Positions 1-9,886 of a stretch of DNA of 64,000 bases are shown in pieces (the first letter of the stretch is position 1; every line of letters starts with the position of its first letter). The notes below the pieces were generated by a model, which saw only the letters and a list, made by a program, of their open reading frames with translations, did no database searches and had not been told where the DNA came from. The stretch spans positions 310,001-374,000 of the forward strand of contig OZ241340.1 of NCBI GenBank assembly GCA_965199975.1, read 5' to 3'. Position numbers and translations under genes: made by a program. This stretch comes from JASLDZ01 sp965199975. GTDB taxonomy: Bacteria; Pseudomonadota; Alphaproteobacteria; Caulobacterales; Caulobacteraceae.

Positions 1-115
1 GGTGATGCGCTCGAGGGGCCGTCGGGTTTGCGGATCGTCGGGGTCCTCGGCACAAGGCTGAGGAGGGCGATATTTGAGGCTGACATGCCTTTTCCCGACA
101 GGCCGGGCGTCTCCC
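1..115. other. Left edge, no gene recognised
   Basis: This stretch lies downstream of the stop codon of the minus-strand propeller gene that ends at 116. Neither strand gives a recognisable protein fragment. It is slightly less GC-biased than the coding regions (it includes 'gatatttgag'). It could hold the 3' end of that transcript, but no clear stem followed by a T-run is visible. Confidence 0.4.
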
Positions 116-3100
116 TCAGTCCCGCTCGGCGGCGTCCTGCTCCGCAGCGGCGGCCGAACGCAGCCCGAAGCGCCAGCCGGCCAGCGTCTTAAGCGCCTGG
201 CCCCCGGCCGCCTGCGATGCGATCGGCGGCGTAGCGGGCGCCGCGATCGGCTGTAGGCGCTGACCCGCCAGACTCGCATTGATCGGCGCGAGGTCGGCCT
301 GCACCAGCGTGGTGAAATGGTCCGAGACCTCGGTGAGTTCGCCTTGCAGCACGTCGATCCGCTTGAGCTGATAGTCCGCGGGCTGCCCCTCCCAGCCGGT
401 GATTGCGCCGTACAGCTGGTCGGTGTGCTCGCGCAGGCGCTCCTCGCCTGTGATGGCGCCGCCTTCCTTGGTCGCCACGATCTCCTTGCGCAGCGCATCG
501 GACTTGTCGGCGAGGGAGAGGAGGCGCGCCCTGAGCGGGTCGGCGGCGGGGAGGGCGGCGGCGCGCGCCCCCGCACCTTCGCGCACGGCGTTGATGCGCA
601 CCAGGAGGTCGGTCTCGCGGCCGAACAGGTCGCTGACGCGCTCGGCGGCGTCGAACTGCTTGCGGCGGTCGGCCAGGGAGAAGGTGGCCCTGCGATCGAG
701 CACCACGGGGAAGGCCTGCGTCAACACATGGCCGTTGCTGGTGAGCCTTGCGGTGTAGGTCCCCGGCAGCCAGCGCGGCCCGAGCGACGAAGCGCCCGCC
801 AGCTGGGCGGCGGGCGGGACCCGCGGCGCGGGCGCGCGCATGGGCCAGACCACGCGGTTGATCCCGGCGCGAGTGGAGGCGGGCAGGGTGTCGACCACCT
901 TGCCGGCGGGGTCGAGCACCTGCAGCGCCAGCTTGCCGATCAGGCGGCGGCGCGGCTGGAAGTAGGTGATGAAGGCGCCGTCGGGCGGGTCGTCGCCGAC
1001 GAACTGGGCGTCGCCCGTCGACCAGCCGCCGTTGGCCTCTATGCGCTGCTGCGCCGGGCGCGAGGCCAGGAAGGTCAGGTCCTGCGCCATGGCCTGGGGC
1101 GTCAGGGCGCGCAGCGGCGTCAGGTCGTCGATGATCCAGATGCCCCGCCCGTGGGTGGCGATGGCGAGGTCGGCGTCGCGCGCCTGGAAGGCGAGGTCGC
1201 GCACAGGCACATCGGGGAACTCGCCGCCCTTGAACTGCGCCCAGCGGCGGCCGCCGTCAGGCGAGATCCACAGCCCGAACTCGGTGCCCAGATAGAGCAG
1301 CCCCGGCGTTTGCGGGTCCTCCTTGATCACGTGGGCGAAGCCGCGCACGCCCTGGCCCGGCCGCACCAGCGGCGTCCAGGTCTTGCCGTAGTCGTTGGTC
1401 CGATAGACGTAGGGCGTGGTGTCGCCGAAGGTGTGCCGGTCGAAGGCGGCGAGCGCCGAGCCCGGCGTGGAATGGCTGGCTTCGATCCACGACACCCATG
1501 ACTGCGGCGGCAGCCCGACGTTGGCGGTCAGGTTGGTCCAGCTCTTGCCGCCGTCGCGCGTCAGCTGGAGATTGCCGTCGTCCGTGCCGACCCAGATCAC
1601 GCCCGGCTGCTTGGGCGCCTCGCTGATGGTGTAGATCGTGTCGTGCATCTCGGCGGCGGAGTTGTCGACCGTGACGCCGCCGGACTCTTCCTGCTTCTGC
1701 TGATCCTTATCGTTGGTGGTCAGGTCGGGGGAGATCCTGTCCCACGACTGGCCGTGATCACGCGAGCGGAACAGGTACTGCGCCCCGATGTAGATGGCCC
1801 CCTTCTCGTTGGGGCTGAGCGCGACGGGCGTATTCCAGTTGAAGCGCAGCTTTTTCTTGGAGTCCGACTTGGGCTGGATGTCGCGCGACTGCAGCGACTT
1901 GCGATCCACCCGCTGGATCGCGCCGCCCTGGCTCTCGACATAGGCGTAGCCTTCCGGGTCGGCCGGGTCGGCCCAGGCCCAGAAGCCGTCGCCGCCGCCC
2001 AGGTTCTCCCAGCGGCTGTTGCTGATCCCGCCGGGATAGGCGCTGTCTCCGACCCAGGCGCTGTTGTCCTGCAGGCCGCCGTAGACCTGATAGGGATCCT
2101 TGTCGTCGACGCTGACGTGGTAGAACTGGGAGATCGGCAGGTTGTCGGTCTTGTTCCAGCGCGCGCCGCCGTCGTAGCTGATCCACAGGCCGCCGTCGTT
2201 GCCGGTGACCATGTGCTGGGTGTTGGCCGGATCTATCCACACGGCGTGGTGGTCCGCGTGGGTGCTGGAGCCCACCTCCGAGAAGCTTTGGCCGCCGTCC
2301 TCGCTCACGATCAGGCCGTAGTCGGTCTTGAACAGGCGATCCGCATTGTGCGGGTCGACGATCAGGTTGGCGAAGTAGAACGGGCGCCACACCATGCTCT
2401 GACTGCGGTCGCGTTCCTTCCACGTCTTGCCGCCGTCGTCGGAGCGGAACAGCGCGCTGCGCGCGCTCTCCACGAAGGCGTAGACGATGTTCGGGTTCGA
2501 GGGGGCGATGCTGACCGCCTCGCGCCCCCACGGCCCCTTGGGCAGGCCTGGCGCACTCTGCGCGTCGAGCTTGGTCCAGCTCGCGCCGCCGTCCTGCGTC
2601 ACCAGGAGCGCGCTGCCCGACGGCGCCTCGGGGCTCTCGCCGCCCGACCGGAAGGTCCAGCCCTTGCGGCGGAAGTCCCACAGCCCGGCGAACAGTTTCT
2701 TCGGGTTCTTCGGATCGATCGTCAGCGTCGAACAGCCGGTGGAGAGGTTGGGCCCCTTGAGGATCAGCGCCCACGTGCGGCCGCCATCGGTTGTCTTGTA
2801 GAGGCCGCGGTCGGCGCTGTCGCTCCACAGCTTGCCCGGCACGCAAGCATAGACGGTATTGCTGTTGGTCGGATCGACGATGATCTTGGAGATGTGCTCG
2901 GAGTTGGGCAGGCCCATGTTGGCCCAGGTCTCTCCACCGTCGGTCGACTTGTAGATCCCGTCGCCGATGGAGACGGAGCCACGCATCCAGCTCTCGCCCG
3001 TGCCCACCCACAGCGTCTCCTTGCGATTGGGGTCGAGAGCGATGGCGCCGATGGACTGCACCGGCTCGCGGTCGAAGATGGGGCGGAACGTCGTCCCGCC

Positions 3101-3367
3101 GTTGTCGGAGCGCCAGACCCCGCCGCTGGCCGCGCCGACCAGGAGCGTCGTCTTGCCGCCAGGCTCGTCTCGCCCGGCCACGGCCGCGACGCGCCCGCTC
3201 ATCACCGCCGCGCCGATGTTGCGGGCGCTCAGGCCATAGAGCGTGCTGGCGTCGAAGCGCGGGGCGCTTGCGGTCTGGGCGGCCGCGGCGCCGACCGCCA
3301 GGCCCAGAGCCGCCAGAGCCGCGCCCGACAGGAGAAGCTTTGCGTGGGCCAAGGAAGAGCTCCTCAC
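116..3367 (-). CDS. Secreted sortilin/VPS10-like BNR-repeat beta-propeller protein (paralog 1)
   Basis: The protein is 1083 aa. A signal peptide covers about residues 1-30 (cleavage near AAAAQ), so it is exported to the periplasm or cell surface. From about residue 45 to 790 it carries many Asp-box motifs of the form S/T-x-D-G-G-x-T/S-W (STDGGETW, TTDGGRTW, TQDGGASW, SDDGGKTW, TRDGGKSW, TNDYGKTW), typical of sortilin/VPS10-type ten-bladed propellers and often annotated as glycosyl hydrolase or WD40/YVTN/BNR-like. The last 250 or so residues are an alpha-rich domain with no obvious motif. No sialidase or other catalytic signature was recognised. It starts with GTG inside the stop of the upstream LolA-like gene (GTGA overlap), so the two are translationally coupled. 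It is the most divergent of the four paralogs here: it has 'NIGAAVMSGRV' where the others have 'GPFRGGR'. Function unknown; binding or processing of a surface ligand or peptide is only an inference. Confidence 0.9.
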   Translation of the reverse strand: MRSSSLAHAKLLLSGAALAALGLAVGAAAAQTASAPRFDASTLYGLSARNIGAAVMSGRVAAVAGRDEPGGKTTLLVGAASGGVWRSDNGGTTFRPIFDREPVQSIGAIALDPNRKETLWVGTGESWMRGSVSIGDGIYKSTDGGETWANMGLPNSEHISKIIVDPTNSNTVYACVPGKLWSDSADRGLYKTTDGGRTWALILKGPNLSTGCSTLTIDPKNPKKLFAGLWDFRRKGWTFRSGGESPEAPSGSALLVTQDGGASWTKLDAQSAPGLPKGPWGREAVSIAPSNPNIVYAFVESARSALFRSDDGGKTWKERDRSQSMVWRPFYFANLIVDPHNADRLFKTDYGLIVSEDGGQSFSEVGSSTHADHHAVWIDPANTQHMVTGNDGGLWISYDGGARWNKTDNLPISQFYHVSVDDKDPYQVYGGLQDNSAWVGDSAYPGGISNSRWENLGGGDGFWAWADPADPEGYAYVESQGGAIQRVDRKSLQSRDIQPKSDSKKKLRFNWNTPVALSPNEKGAIYIGAQYLFRSRDHGQSWDRISPDLTTNDKDQQKQEESGGVTVDNSAAEMHDTIYTISEAPKQPGVIWVGTDDGNLQLTRDGGKSWTNLTANVGLPPQSWVSWIEASHSTPGSALAAFDRHTFGDTTPYVYRTNDYGKTWTPLVRPGQGVRGFAHVIKEDPQTPGLLYLGTEFGLWISPDGGRRWAQFKGGEFPDVPVRDLAFQARDADLAIATHGRGIWIIDDLTPLRALTPQAMAQDLTFLASRPAQQRIEANGGWSTGDAQFVGDDPPDGAFITYFQPRRRLIGKLALQVLDPAGKVVDTLPASTRAGINRVVWPMRAPAPRVPPAAQLAGASSLGPRWLPGTYTARLTSNGHVLTQAFPVVLDRRATFSLADRRKQFDAAERVSDLFGRETDLLVRINAVREGAGARAAALPAADPLRARLLSLADKSDALRKEIVATKEGGAITGEERLREHTDQLYGAITGWEGQPADYQLKRIDVLQGELTEVSDHFTTLVQADLAPINASLAGQRLQPIAAPATPPIASQAAGGQALKTLAGWRFGLRSAAAAEQDAAERD

Positions 3368-4245
3368 GACCGCGGCGGCGTACCGGCCGGCTTGACGACG
3401 GACGGGCCCGGCGGCGGCACGCCCTTGCGGGTGGTGGAGGGCCGCACGGGCATGTCCTCCGGCTGGGTGGGCGTCACCGCCTGCTGCACGCCGGCGGCCT
3501 GGCCCGCCGGCGGCCTGAAGATCGCGGGATCCAGCGGCGCGTTGGCCTTGATGCTGGTGTAGGTCACATGCTGCAGTTCGGTGGCGCCCTTCGGGCCCGA
3601 GTCGACCTCGAAGGGGAAGTAGACGCCGTCCACCTTCTCGTAGTCGCTGTAGTTCGTCTCGCTGAGCGACTGGGCGCCGCGGATGGTCTGGCGCGTCAGC
3701 ACGCGCACGGTCAGGAAGCTGTCGGGATCGAGGTAGTAGGTTTCCTGGTCGCCGTTCTTCAGGCTGACCCGAAGAGCGTAGGTCGGCCCGCCCTCGACAT
3801 CCACCTCACCCAGGTCGTCGATGGTGGAGCCCTTGGCCTTGTAGTCGATCAGCGCGCCCTCGAAGTCCGCCTCTTCATGCAGGCCCTTGACGTCGTCTGC
3901 GGAGAGCGCCTCGGGGTCCTTGCGCCCCTGGAACGGCTGCACCTGCCAGCCGGCGTGGCCGTCGTAGGCCTGGATCGGGGTCAATCCCTGGAGCGTGGTC
4001 TCGATGCGGATCGAATCGGGTCGGCTGATCTGTTCGCGATAGGTCAGGTCGGCGCTGAAGCCCGGAGGGCGAAGGGTTCCGCTCATGGTCAATGTTTGGA
4101 TGGCGCTGAGCGCCGCGGCGCCGCCTCGCGCCTGAAGGTGGCGGGCGATCAAAGCCTCGGTGGTCGGTCGCGCGGTCTGCGCGACGGCTGGGGCGGAAAG
4201 CGCGGCCAGGGCGATCAGCGCGAGCGGGGACCGGGAGGATTTCAT
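3364..4245 (-). CDS. Periplasmic LolA/outer-membrane lipoprotein-sorting-like protein
   Basis: The protein is 293 aa when begun at the ATG at 4245 (MKSSRSPLAL), which places a standard signal peptide at residues 1-23 ending ALSAPAVAQ. A longer in-frame start exists at 4305 but would put 20 charged residues before the signal. The mature part shows the pattern of LolA/LolB/MucB-like folds: a helix with 'LIARHLQARGGAAALSAI', then alternating beta strands with 'SGTLRPPGFSADLTYREQ' and 'YDGHAGWQVQPFQG', and a 'DPDSFLTVRVLTR' strand. Such proteins bind a lipid or hydrophobic ligand in the periplasm. The last 45 residues are proline-rich. It lies 93 bp after the TonB receptor and overlaps the next propeller gene by 4 bp, so it belongs to the same unit. 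The exact ligand cannot be read from the sequence. Confidence 0.8.
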   Translation of the reverse strand: MKSSRSPLALIALAALSAPAVAQTARPTTEALIARHLQARGGAAALSAIQTLTMSGTLRPPGFSADLTYREQISRPDSIRIETTLQGLTPIQAYDGHAGWQVQPFQGRKDPEALSADDVKGLHEEADFEGALIDYKAKGSTIDDLGEVDVEGGPTYALRVSLKNGDQETYYLDPDSFLTVRVLTRQTIRGAQSLSETNYSDYEKVDGVYFPFEVDSGPKGATELQHVTYTSIKANAPLDPAIFRPPAGQAAGVQQAVTPTQPEDMPVRPSTTRKGVPPPGPSVVKPAGTPPRS

Positions 4246-4338
4246 ACGGCTCCTGACCCGCCGATGCGAGAGGGCGCAAGCTTGGCAGTCGTTAGACTGT
4301 AGCACTCGTGACTGGGGCTACAAGGCGCCCGCGGCGCC

Positions 4339-6543
4339 TCACAGCTTGACCGCGAGCCGCAGGTAGGCGGTGCGTCCCGGCCCCGGCAGGGCGCCGCCGC
4401 CGGTCCCGTCGCCGTAGAGGAAGTTGCGCCGGTCGAAGGCGTTCTGCAGGCCCACGCTCAGGCTGTAGCGGGCCACCGGCAGGTTGAGCGCGACGTCGAA
4501 CAGCGGGACCCCCGGGACCAGGCGCGTCTCGTTGGCGTCGGCGAACTCGTGGTTCTTGTAGCGCACGCCGAAGGCGAGCTGCAGGCCGGAGACCGGTCCG
4601 ATGCGGCCGAGATCGTAGGTGGTGAAGAGGTTGGCCAGGACCGACGGCACGCTGGGCACGCCGTGGCCGATGTCGACGGGAGCCTGGGGGTAGCGGGTTA
4701 TCCGCGGCGCCTGCACCGTCAGGTTGGCGATCACGTTCCATGCGGGCACGGGCCGCAGGTCGAGGTCGCTCTCCCAGCCCTCCACCCGGTAGGAGAAGAC
4801 CTGCACCACATCGATGTTTCCCGGGCCGGCCGGATTGGGCTGGACCAGGAGGTTGAAGACGTTCGCTCGCGTGGCGCGGAACAGCGAGGATGAGGCGGAG
4901 AGCCAGCTCCCCGCATGAGCGCGCAGACCGAACTCGGCCTGCTGGCCGCGCTCGGGCGTCTGCCCCACGGTCTCCGGCTCCTCGGTGTTGAAGATGGGGT
5001 AGGCGGCGTCGGAATAGCCGGCGAAGACCGAGAGCTGCGGCGCGAGGATGTAGACCGCGCCCACGTCGTAGGAGACCGCCGAGTCCTCGCGCGACACCGG
5101 CTGGCCGGGCACGAGCGGGCAGGCGGTGGCGGCCGGCGGGGTGCAGGGCCGGCTCTGGCCGCCGTTGACGGGCAGGAGGGCGCGGGCGTCGACCTGCGTG
5201 TCGAACACGTCCTCGCGCGCGGACAGCCGCACCTTCAGCGCGCGGGTCACGTCGATCTGGTCGACCGCATAGAGGCCGTAGAAGCGGGCGGTGAGGTCGG
5301 CGTCGTCGCAGCTGTGGCCGGCGTCGCACGTGAAGGCCAGGCGCAAGGCCGGCCCGTCGGTCACCACGGGGCTGAGGATGTTGGCGATGTTGGGCAGGTC
5401 GGCGGTGGCGCGTTCGGTGTCGGCGTCGATGCGGCGCAGCTCGAAGCCGGTCACGAGCGTGTGGCGCACGGGCCCGGTGTCGAAGCGCCAGGTGGGTTCG
5501 GCCTGCAGGTTGAGGTCGCCGATCGTGTCGTCCTGGCGGCGCAGCTGGCGCCCGGTCAGGGCGAAGAGGCCGCCGGTCGCGCGCACCATCCCCCCCGCGT
5601 TGCGCAGGATGTCCGCGTCGCGCCGCGAATAGGCGCTGCGCAGGTTGACGGTGAGGTGGTCGTTCACCGTCCAGCTGTCGCTGAGGAAGATGCGCTCCAG
5701 GTTCTGATCGGCGAAGGCGTAGGGCGTGTAGTAGCGGTTCTCCACATCCACCGCCGCGGGCTTGCCCGTGCCTGTCGGCGGTGAGAACGGGATGCCCGTG
5801 GCGTCGGGCGTGTTCTCGAAGCGGTGGTATTCGACGCGCAGCTCCACGTCGTGGTGGCTGGGCCGCCAGCTCAGGTCGCCCAGGATCTCGCCGATGCGGT
5901 TCGCCTGGCTGCGAAAGCCGTCGGAGCGGGCGTATTCCCCGTCGATGCGGTAGTCGACGTCCTTCAACCCCGTCGGGCCGGTGACGAAGACATCGGTGGT
6001 GGAGGTGTCGAACGTTCCATACTGCTCGCTCGCGCCCGCGCCGAACACGTCGCTGGGGCGGTAGTGCACGAGGTTGACCGCGCCCCCCTGCTCGGCGCCG
6101 CCGAACAGCGCCGAGCCCGGGCCCTTGAGCACCTCCACCCGCTCCACGCCGGTCAGGGTGTGGGTGATGCCGCCGAGGTCGGACGTGCCGTCGGGCAGGT
6201 CGTCGTTGAGGTAGGTGACGTTGAGGCCCCGCGAGATCACCCGGTCGTAGAAGCCGAAGGCGAACTGGCCGCCCTGCGACAGGCCGCTGACGTCGCGCAG
6301 CACGTCGGTCAGCCGCACCGCGCCCTGCTGGTCGGCCAGCGCGCGCGGGATCACCTGGATGCTGCGGGGGATCTCGGCGATAGGCGTGCCGGTCTTGCCG
6401 ACGCCCACCACCTGCTCGAAATCGGCCGTGCGCGCGCCGGTGACCACCACGTCGGGCGCGGTCTGCGCCGCGGCGTGCGGCGCTGCGGCGCAGACGGCGA
6501 CCAGGCAGGCGGAGGCGAGCAGCCTCCTGAACTCGGACGTCAT
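4339..6543 (-). CDS. TonB-dependent siderophore-type outer-membrane receptor
   Basis: The protein is 734 aa from the ATG at 6543, which has an AGGGG ribosome site 5 nt upstream; a TTG one codon earlier is less likely. A signal peptide ends near PHAAAQ (about residue 27). The plug domain follows: 'VGKTGTPIAEIPRSIQVIP' is the usual siderophore-receptor TonB-box and plug start, then 'RLTDVLRDVSGLSQGG' and 'VERVEVLKGPGSALFGG'. The remaining 550 or so residues are amphipathic strands of the 22-stranded barrel, ending with 'RTAYLRLAVKL'. The family imports ferric siderophores, and related receptors take other large ligands, using TonB-ExbBD energy. It sits between the propeller genes (73 bp after one, 93 bp before the LolA-like gene), which suggests that the propellers work with it at the outer membrane. 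Substrate unknown. Confidence 0.93.
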   Translation of the reverse strand: MTSEFRRLLASACLVAVCAAAPHAAAQTAPDVVVTGARTADFEQVVGVGKTGTPIAEIPRSIQVIPRALADQQGAVRLTDVLRDVSGLSQGGQFAFGFYDRVISRGLNVTYLNDDLPDGTSDLGGITHTLTGVERVEVLKGPGSALFGGAEQGGAVNLVHYRPSDVFGAGASEQYGTFDTSTTDVFVTGPTGLKDVDYRIDGEYARSDGFRSQANRIGEILGDLSWRPSHHDVELRVEYHRFENTPDATGIPFSPPTGTGKPAAVDVENRYYTPYAFADQNLERIFLSDSWTVNDHLTVNLRSAYSRRDADILRNAGGMVRATGGLFALTGRQLRRQDDTIGDLNLQAEPTWRFDTGPVRHTLVTGFELRRIDADTERATADLPNIANILSPVVTDGPALRLAFTCDAGHSCDDADLTARFYGLYAVDQIDVTRALKVRLSAREDVFDTQVDARALLPVNGGQSRPCTPPAATACPLVPGQPVSREDSAVSYDVGAVYILAPQLSVFAGYSDAAYPIFNTEEPETVGQTPERGQQAEFGLRAHAGSWLSASSSLFRATRANVFNLLVQPNPAGPGNIDVVQVFSYRVEGWESDLDLRPVPAWNVIANLTVQAPRITRYPQAPVDIGHGVPSVPSVLANLFTTYDLGRIGPVSGLQLAFGVRYKNHEFADANETRLVPGVPLFDVALNLPVARYSLSVGLQNAFDRRNFLYGDGTGGGALPGPGRTAYLRLAVKL

Positions 6544-6619
6544 CAATACCCCTGCGCGTCGAGGCGCCGTTGAAACCGGCGCTCCCGCTAGGCCAAACTA
6601 TATAGCCGAGCTTGCGCCG

Positions 6620-9600
6620 TCATCCCCCGCGGGCGGGCCTGGCGGGCGCTGTGGCCACGAAACGGGCGAGCTCGCCCGCCTGCAGGCGCCTCCAGGCGTC
6701 GATCTGGGCGTCGGCGCGGGCCTTGTACTCGTCGAACACCTGCACGTCCTGCGCCGTGGGCGCCGCGTCGCCCGCGGCCACGATCGAGCCCAGGGCGGCC
6801 AGGATGTTGTTGATGCGCACCGGGAAGTTCAGCGCGTCCTCCGAGGCGTGGGTGCGGGGCTGGATCAGCGCCTCCTCGATGGCGGTGAGCTCGCGGTCCA
6901 GCGTGGTCCGCTGCGGCGAGGCGGGCGCGGCGTCGATGCGGGTGCGCGCGGCGCGGATGGCCAGCACCGCCTCGTCCACCCGCGTCAGCTCGGCGTTGAT
7001 CGCCTGGTGCAGGTCGAACTGGCGGCGGTAGTCGTCCGCCGTGGCGTGCACGCGGGGATCGGCTGTGATCTCCAGCGGCTGCGTCTGGCTCACGCCGTCC
7101 ACTGTCAGGCGCACCTGGTAGCGGCCAAGCGGCGCTTTCGGCCCGCCCGTGCCGCCTTCCCAGAGCGGGGCGTGCGGCACGGGCGTGGCGCCCTCGTAGC
7201 GCAGGTCCCAGAGGAAGCGGTTGAAGCCCGCGAGGTGGGGCAGCTTGACCGGCTTGGGGATCCCGGAGTCCTCGTCGTCCTCCGCCTCCTCCGGCTCGGG
7301 CTGGGCCTGGCTGGTTTTGGGCGGCGCGGCCTCGGTGGCGAGGAGCGGGTCGGGGAAGGTGCGCACCACCCGGCCGCCGGCGTCCAGGATGTCGAGCCGG
7401 ATGCGCTTGGCCAGCGGGTCCGGCGCCTTGTCCTTCTTCTTGTCGGCGTCCGCATCGGCGTCGGGCGCCTCCGCGGGACGGGGCGTGCCGAAGGCGGGCG
7501 AGAGCAGGTAGTCGATCACCGCCCCCGCCGGCGGGTTGGCGCCCCCGCCATCGCGCAGCGCGGCGGGGTGGGTGGCGAAGGTGGTGCGGTTCGCCGCCGC
7601 CGGCCGGAACAAAAAGGCCTTCTGCGCGGCGAGGCCCGGCGCCCACTGGCGCACGGGCGACAGGTCGTCGAGCACCCAGAAGGCGCGGCCGTGCGTCGCC
7701 ACGCCCAGGCTCGCGCCGTGCACCACCAGATCGTGCACCGGCGTGACGGGCAGGTTGAGCTGCAGCGGCGACCAGTGGTCGCCGTCGTCCCACGACGCGT
7801 AGAGGCCGCGCTCGGTCCCCGCATAGAGCAGGCCCGCCCGCGCGGGGTCGGCGCGCACCACGTGCACGTAGCCGTCAGCCGGCAGGCCCTGCGTGATCGA
7901 GACCCAGCTCTTGCCGCCGTCGCGGGTGCGGAAGGCGTAGGGGCGCGGGTCGTCCAACCGGTGGCGGTCGGCGGCGACATAGGCGACCTGCGGGTCCGCC
8001 GGCCCTGGCTCGATGGACTCGACGGTGGCGAAGTCGGGCGTGGCCTTGGGCGTCACGTCCGCCCACTGGCCGCCGCCGTCGCGGGTCAGGTGCACCAGTC
8101 CGTCGTCGCTGCCCGCCCAGATCAGGCCGGCCGTGACCGGAGATTCGGCCAGGGCGAAGATCGTGCCGTAGGTCTCGACGCTGGTGTTGTCCTTGGTCAG
8201 CGGGCCGCCGGAGGAGAGCTGCTTGCTCTTGTCGTTGCGCGTCAGGTCCGGCGAGACGGTGGTCCAGCTCTGGCCCTGATCGGTGGAGCGGAACAGCACT
8301 TGGCTGGCGAAGTAGAGCGCGTGGCCCGGGTGCTTGGAGATCAGGATCGGCGCGGTCCACTGGAAGCGGTACTTCAGGTCCTGCGCCGCCCAGCCCATGG
8401 TGTTGCGCGGCCAGGGCGTGATCTCGCGCAGCTGGCCGGTGGTCTTGTCGTAGCGGGTCAGTTCGCCGTCGTAGCCGCCGCCGTAGACGATGTTCGGGTT
8501 GGTGGGGTCGGGCGTGATGAAGCCGCTCTCGCCGCCGCCCGCGGGGAACCAGTCCTCGATCCCCACGCCGCCGCTGCGCCCGGCGGTGGCGATGTCGATG
8601 CTGGTGTTGTCCTGCTGCGCGCCGTAGAGGTGGAAGGGGAACTGGTCGTCGGCTGCGACGTGGTAGAACTGCGCAGTCGGCTGGTTCATCTCCGACGTCC
8701 AGGTCTTGCCGCCGTCCACCGAGATGTTCGCCCCGCCGTCGTTGCCGTTGATCATCCGTTGCGGGTCTGCGGGGTCGATCCACAGCTCGTGGTTGTCGCC
8801 ATGGCGGGTGGCCAGCGGCTTGAAGGTCTTGCCGGCGTCCTTCGAGCGGTAGAGCTTGGTGTTCAGTACATAGACGGTGTTCGCGTCCTTAGGATCGGCG
8901 AACACGGTGTTGAAGTACCAGGCGCGCTGGCGATAGTCGTTCTTGTCGGTGACCAGCGTCCAGTTCGCGCCCGCGTCGTCGCTGCGGTAGAGGCCGCCGC
9001 GCTTGGCCTCGATCATGGCGTAGACGCGCTTGCCGTCTGAGGCGGGGGCCACGTTGATGCGGCCCAACAGGCCGTCGGGCAGGCCGTGGCCCGTGAGACG
9101 CGTCCAGTGCTCGCCGCCGTCGACTGACTTGTAGAGCCCGCTGCCCGGCCCGCCGCTCTCCATGATCCAGGGCTTGCGGTAGACCTGCCACATGCCGGCG
9201 TAGAGCACCTTGGGGTCGGACGGGTCGAAGGCCACGTCCGACGCGCCTGTGTGCAAGTCCACGAACAGCACCTTGCGCCAGGTCGCGCCGCCGTCGGTGG
9301 ACTTGAACACGCCGCGCTCGGCGTTGTCGCCGAAGGGATGGCCCAGCGCCGCGACGAACAGCGTGTTCGGGTCCTTGGGATCGACGATGATGCGCCCGAT
9401 CGCCTGGCTGTCGCGCAGGCCGCTGAAGCGCCAGGTCTTGCCCGCGTCGGTCGACTTGTAGAGCCCGTTCCCGGTGACCACGTCGCCGCGGATGTTCACC
9501 TCGCCCGTGCCCACGTAGACGATCGACGGGTTGGACGGCGCCACCGCCACCGCGCCCACCGCCGGCGAGGCCTCCGGCAGCTTGTCCCACAAGGGCTTCC

Positions 9601-9886
9601 AGGTGACGCCCGCGTCCACCGTCTTCCACAGCCCGCCGGCTGCGGCGCCGAAGTAGTAGACATCGCGGTCGCCGCGCACGCCGGTGACGCCCGTGGCGCG
9701 GCCGCCGCGGAAGGGGCCGATCAGCCGGTACTGCAGCCCTTGCAGATCTTGCGTCTGCGCGCCCGCCTTGCTCGGGGTGGCGACGCCTTGGGCTTGCGCC
9801 GGGAGCGCCAGGGCGGAGGCGCTTAGCAGAAGGGCGCAGAGGCGCGATGCGGTCAGTGTTCGGCTCCGGGGCGCAGGCTGGGTCAT
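6620..9886 (-). CDS. Secreted sortilin/VPS10-like BNR-repeat beta-propeller protein (paralog 2)
   Basis: The protein is 1088 aa from the ATG at 9886, followed by a signal peptide of about 33 residues (hydrophobic LCALLLSASALALPAQAQG). The propeller opens with 'LIGPFRGGRATGVTGVRGD' and contains repeated Asp boxes (STDAGKTW, STDGGATW, SVDGGEHW, SKDAGKTF, SVDGGKTW, TRDGGKSW). The stretch 'NQPTAQFYHVAADDQFP', followed by 'YGAQQD', is shared with the three paralogs. A C-terminal helical domain from about residue 900 follows an acidic linker rich in D and K (around 7425-7470). The ATG overlaps the stop of the upstream paralog as TGATG, indicating translational coupling. A longer reading exists on paper, but its 45 extra residues are arginine/proline-rich out-of-frame overlap. 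No catalytic signature was recognised. Confidence 0.92.
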   Translation of the reverse strand: MTQPAPRSRTLTASRLCALLLSASALALPAQAQGVATPSKAGAQTQDLQGLQYRLIGPFRGGRATGVTGVRGDRDVYYFGAAAGGLWKTVDAGVTWKPLWDKLPEASPAVGAVAVAPSNPSIVYVGTGEVNIRGDVVTGNGLYKSTDAGKTWRFSGLRDSQAIGRIIVDPKDPNTLFVAALGHPFGDNAERGVFKSTDGGATWRKVLFVDLHTGASDVAFDPSDPKVLYAGMWQVYRKPWIMESGGPGSGLYKSVDGGEHWTRLTGHGLPDGLLGRINVAPASDGKRVYAMIEAKRGGLYRSDDAGANWTLVTDKNDYRQRAWYFNTVFADPKDANTVYVLNTKLYRSKDAGKTFKPLATRHGDNHELWIDPADPQRMINGNDGGANISVDGGKTWTSEMNQPTAQFYHVAADDQFPFHLYGAQQDNTSIDIATAGRSGGVGIEDWFPAGGGESGFITPDPTNPNIVYGGGYDGELTRYDKTTGQLREITPWPRNTMGWAAQDLKYRFQWTAPILISKHPGHALYFASQVLFRSTDQGQSWTTVSPDLTRNDKSKQLSSGGPLTKDNTSVETYGTIFALAESPVTAGLIWAGSDDGLVHLTRDGGGQWADVTPKATPDFATVESIEPGPADPQVAYVAADRHRLDDPRPYAFRTRDGGKSWVSITQGLPADGYVHVVRADPARAGLLYAGTERGLYASWDDGDHWSPLQLNLPVTPVHDLVVHGASLGVATHGRAFWVLDDLSPVRQWAPGLAAQKAFLFRPAAANRTTFATHPAALRDGGGANPPAGAVIDYLLSPAFGTPRPAEAPDADADADKKKDKAPDPLAKRIRLDILDAGGRVVRTFPDPLLATEAAPPKTSQAQPEPEEAEDDEDSGIPKPVKLPHLAGFNRFLWDLRYEGATPVPHAPLWEGGTGGPKAPLGRYQVRLTVDGVSQTQPLEITADPRVHATADDYRRQFDLHQAINAELTRVDEAVLAIRAARTRIDAAPASPQRTTLDRELTAIEEALIQPRTHASEDALNFPVRINNILAALGSIVAAGDAAPTAQDVQVFDEYKARADAQIDAWRRLQAGELARFVATAPARPARGG

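Noticed and set aside
4246..4305. Upstream start of the LolA-like gene adding 20 residues
   Set aside because: It would place a charged stretch with Cys/His before an otherwise perfect signal peptide that starts at 4245.
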